NCBI GenBank assembly: GCA_026874595.1
Contig: CM049309.1
Location: 42,921,079 to 42,985,078, forward strand
DNA length: 64,000 nucleotides
DNA from: Sipunculus nudus
Lineage: Eukaryota; Annelida; Sipuncula; Golfingiida; Sipunculidae
Reading direction: 5' to 3'
Numbering within the stretch: position 1 is the first letter of the stretch; every line of letters begins with the position of its first letter. This document shows, piece by piece, positions 60,502-64,000 of the stretch. Made by a program: the position numbers and the translations under genes. The notes beneath the pieces were generated by a model, which saw only the letters and a program-made list of their open reading frames with translations, did not search any database and was not told the origin of the DNA.

Positions 60502-61473
60502 AATGACTGTTAATGACCATCTTACACAGAAGGGTCTGGAAGAGCTTGCTTCGATAATATCGGATGATATATCAGACTGGCCCGGTCGTTGGAATGTTAA
60601 GATTATATTCCTCCCACTGACAGAGCCATCAAACTTGCTCTAGATGTGCTGCAACGCTTACAACATGAACTGCCACCTCGCGGCAAATTATATAACTAAA
60701 TTACGGCTCTGAGTTTCGTCTAACTGTACATGGAATCACGTTTTATTTTAAGCATTTTAGTATTAATAATAAATACCTAAATACTAAAGTCAAGGCGGGA
60801 CCAATGATTGATGTGTTTATAAACTTAATTAAACATATCACAACGAATCTCTACTGGTTTATCACAGTTTTGTTTTCTCATACCGTTTAAGTTCTAGGTT
60901 GATTTTTCCCACTCAGACAAATGGCGAATGAATCCTGCAAATTCGGGACCAGGATTTTAAAGACAATGAATACAGTTTTATTAAGAAAAAAAATATGGCT
61001 GATGGTGTTGATTATTAATGATCTTCATCTTTTGCTTTTTTTAAATTATAAAGTTAAGTTTGTATTACACTTTAAATAAAAGTAAAACATCATTTTAAAC
61101 CCCATTTACATGCAGACAATTGCTCATGTCTTTTAGAGCACTTTAAAACATGAAATATTGGATGTCGAACGTTGAAATGGAAACAAATGGGATAAAAATT
61201 AAAATACATTAATATATAAAAAAATTACATAAACTATAGTCATACTATAGGTTAACTAAGCTTTCTCATCACAGTGTGACAATATTTGTCCTTTTTAAAT
61301 TTTGCAAAATTCATTGTTTATGTTTAATCCGTTGAGGACGAAAGCAGTCGTCTGTCGCCCAGAATATATGAATAAATGTGTGATTATTTTATTTTAGCTT
61401 CAGACTAGGGTCAGATTATAGAAAAGACACAAAAAAGCAGGCTATCATATTTTTTAAACACCATAATAATAAT

Positions 61474-61520
<47 letters not shown>

Positions 61521-61638
61521 TTTCTTATGGATTTCACCGTAATTTGCGTAATCTCAGTTATAAGTGCGAATGCGAATCGTGTTAAAATTGAAATTAATGA
61601 TATGACCATAAAACCTTTGAGCCCTCGGGGAATTTAAA
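60502..61638 (+). repeat. 1.16-kb tandem duplication, right copy
   Basis: Direct, immediately adjacent copy. It is about 24 bp shorter, mainly because its (ATA)n(TA)n tract (61465-61517) is shorter than that of the left copy (60303-60380). Substitutions such as ACATGCAATATT/ACATGAAATATT are rare. Confidence 0.97.
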
Positions 61639-61919
61639 GTGTTTCGATGTATTTGTTGACGTCATTAGTCTTTTTACAATTCTGATTTTCCTTGTTTAAT
61701 CATGTCACATTTACTTTGCAACTAGCTGCCCCGAAGTACATGATGTTTTTACTGGTATATTCCATAACATGAAGTTAATGCAGATTGAATGTCGGGGAAT
61801 CAGATTCGATTTAACTGAAGATTTATAGAAGTAAAAAGATAGGAAGTAAAAAGACAAAAGTATAAGCCAAATGATCTTCCAGAGAGTAGACAATTTCCAG
61901 AAAGCAGACATTGCCATCA

Positions 61920-61984
<65 letters not shown>

Positions 61985-62184
61985 ATATATATTTATTTAT
62001 ATATATATATATATACATACACATACATAAATAAAGGATTTGTTCCCGGATCAAAACTGCTAGATCCACAGCAGTTGAGTTTTTGTTTGTTCATGGAATA
62101 CATCAATCCATCATTTCTTCAACCAACAAGTTTCGTGCAAACCACATGGCTATACATGGCACTCCTCAGTTGACTCTCTCTCTC

Positions 62185-62262
<78 letters not shown>

Positions 62263-63712
62263 ATCAAAAGCCGGTATTATAATATAAATGCAGACACGAT
62301 ACCAGATCATAGTGAATAATGAAAGAATAAATTTCTACAACTCTTTTACACATAGATTACATTCTAAATCAGTAAAATCCGAAAATGTATCTGGAATTAT
62401 GATTACTCTGTGGCTAAAACTAACCGGAGTTAAGTTGCGGTAGCTATTGGGACTGTTAGTAGAAATTGCTTTTTAACAACATGTAGGGACGATTGCCAAG
62501 AGATATGTGAAAAGTAATATCAGCGTGTTACAGGCGATGACCGGACTCTTCTCGTATGAAGGTTGTGTGAACGTGGAGAAAAGAACGGGCAGATTAATTC
62601 GGAAAAGCGGAGATATGGCTCTGGCCAATATTGACTAAACAGAGAGATGTCCTTGTGATCTGCCATGGAGAAAGCACATCTTTTACAAAAATCTGTTTGA
62701 ACTCCGAGTAAACCTTTGTATCGATTCGGATGAGTTTTTGAAGATAAATTCATTGAATGGCGATAAACAGAAACAGTGTCTTCTAAGTTTCCTTAAGTTT
62801 CGGTATGTTAGTTTTCGGAATACGGTTTACGTTTTTTCGATTAAATAATATGTTTAAAATAGGTTCCTCATTTGTTGAAATATACCAATGCATCGTAGAG
62901 GGATTATTCTTTGGCGAGCCGATTAATATTTAATATAATAAGAATGAAATCATGATCATATCCATATTATTTACTGTAACTATCGGATTCTCCACAAGAG
63001 GTCTCTGCTATCTGGCGCTTTTATCAATGGTAATATCACGTAGACTGGTTCCCTTATCCAATAATGGGTATCCGTAGATGTGGCGTCTTCTTGGAAGAGA
63101 CAGAGGAGAGAAACCTACCTAAGGTTTTACCGACTGTTCCTATTTCACCTTAATGTGCAAGTTTTCTCAGATTTTCACAAAAGCATTTTAGCAGAGGAAT
63201 ATACACTTTTATGCACATATAGGCCCATTTGTATTGAACAGAAACGTCGCTCAAAATTTATCAAATGAAACATCTGTCTCAATATTTCTATAAAGTTTGC
63301 CTTTAATGTATATGTTTGTCAGTTAGCAATTTATGTCTCTTTTTCATATAGAGGAGACATGTAATGTTTGGTCTATCTCCGTCCATAGTCGTTGTCTGTG
63401 GGATTATATTGTGAACTTTTGAACCACTCCAATTTTTATGAAATATGACAACGGATTGTTTTAGCCAAGTACTGGGTAAGTATGAAAACCAGTGACCTTG
63501 ACTTCCACCTTCAAGGTCATATTTGCGCTGAAACAGAAATTTCCCATAGAATTTTCCCATTATGCTGTCGAAAACAGATTACTTAACAGAATTAATACTT
63601 TTCATATAATTTTGTTTATATATTTTATCAAGTGAGACAGGTGTTGGACTAAAGATACATCAGAACTTAAAGTATACAGTACGATAGATACCTCACCACT
63701 TATATACTGTAT

Positions 63713-63786
<74 letters not shown>

Positions 63787-63997
63787 CTTTTTCCGCATCT
63801 GACAGTTTTTTTTCGGTCTGGCTTATTATAGCAATTACCTCCTTTTTCAAGCAACTGTTTTCTAGTTTGTGCTGACACCTGTCATAAATATTGATCATCA
63901 CGAGTTTTATCAGTTCAACTGGTAATATCCTCCATACTTTAAAACTTTTTAATCCTCCCTTTGACATCCCAAAGACATCTGCTACAGTTATCACCAA
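61639..63997. other. Intergenic DNA with long (TA)n blocks and a TGACCTTGA-bearing repeat
   Basis: (TA)n at 61922-62016 with TTATTTAT interruptions; (TC)n(TA)n(CA)n at 62174-62262; (AC)n(AT)n at 63711-63782. 63330-63540 contains CTATCTCCGTCCATAG, AGTGACCTTGACTTCC and TTCAAGGTCATATTTG, a member of the dispersed TGACCTTGA class. No gene recognised. Confidence 0.6.
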
Positions 63998-64000
63998 TAT

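Noticed and set aside
61871-62319. Open frames rich in alternating Tyr-Ile
   Set aside because: Produced by (TA)n microsatellites; the same holds at 2314, 40826, 58513, 60255 and 63602.

Overview
This is eukaryotic, AT-rich genomic DNA with one recognisable protein-coding gene. The gene is split into at least eight exons with canonical GT/AG introns. The rest is introns and intergenic DNA full of short non-autonomous transposable elements, minisatellites and (AT)n microsatellites. The gene family is animal-specific, and the dispersed repeats (tandem monomers with a GGTGGTGCCACC core, 'CCGTCCGTCCG' elements, TTTCGCGAA elements, CAGTGGAAC-ended MITEs) are of a kind familiar from marine invertebrates. 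A mollusc is the likeliest source. That is inference; nothing in the window fixes the species.

The gene (coding exons 13158-32462, + strand) encodes a 446-residue, probably six-pass membrane protein of the phospholipid phosphatase-related (PLPPR, also called PRG or LPPR) family. It keeps the PAP2 C1 motif (K180, R187, P188) and the C2 serine and histidine (S227, H229). The C3 nucleophile histidine is replaced by serine (S281), as expected of a PLPPR pseudophosphatase. The exons join in frame without adjustment.

Layout: 1-13143 is upstream DNA with a GGGGCTTTTGTCC inverted pair, a 28-bp minisatellite, GGTGGTGCCACC-type monomers, a dead LINE reverse-transcriptase tail (8508-9235), a five-unit array of about 338 bp, and an array of TTTACAG units next to the first coding exon. 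13158-32462 is the gene; its 8.4-kb intron 2 and 4.8-kb intron 6 hold most of the intronic repeats. 32463-38930 has no recognised gene and may include the 3' UTR and conserved non-coding DNA. 38930-64000 is gene-poor: a nested hairpin MITE, a tRNA-derived SINE candidate, a TTTCGCGAA element, two adjacent minisatellites, a CTCGGACT-rich element pair, diverged local duplications, a DR1/ETS candidate regulatory patch and a nearly identical 1.16-kb tandem duplication.

No rRNA, convincing intact tRNA gene, CRISPR array or prokaryotic feature was seen. Most small open frames are chance frames or translations of repeats.
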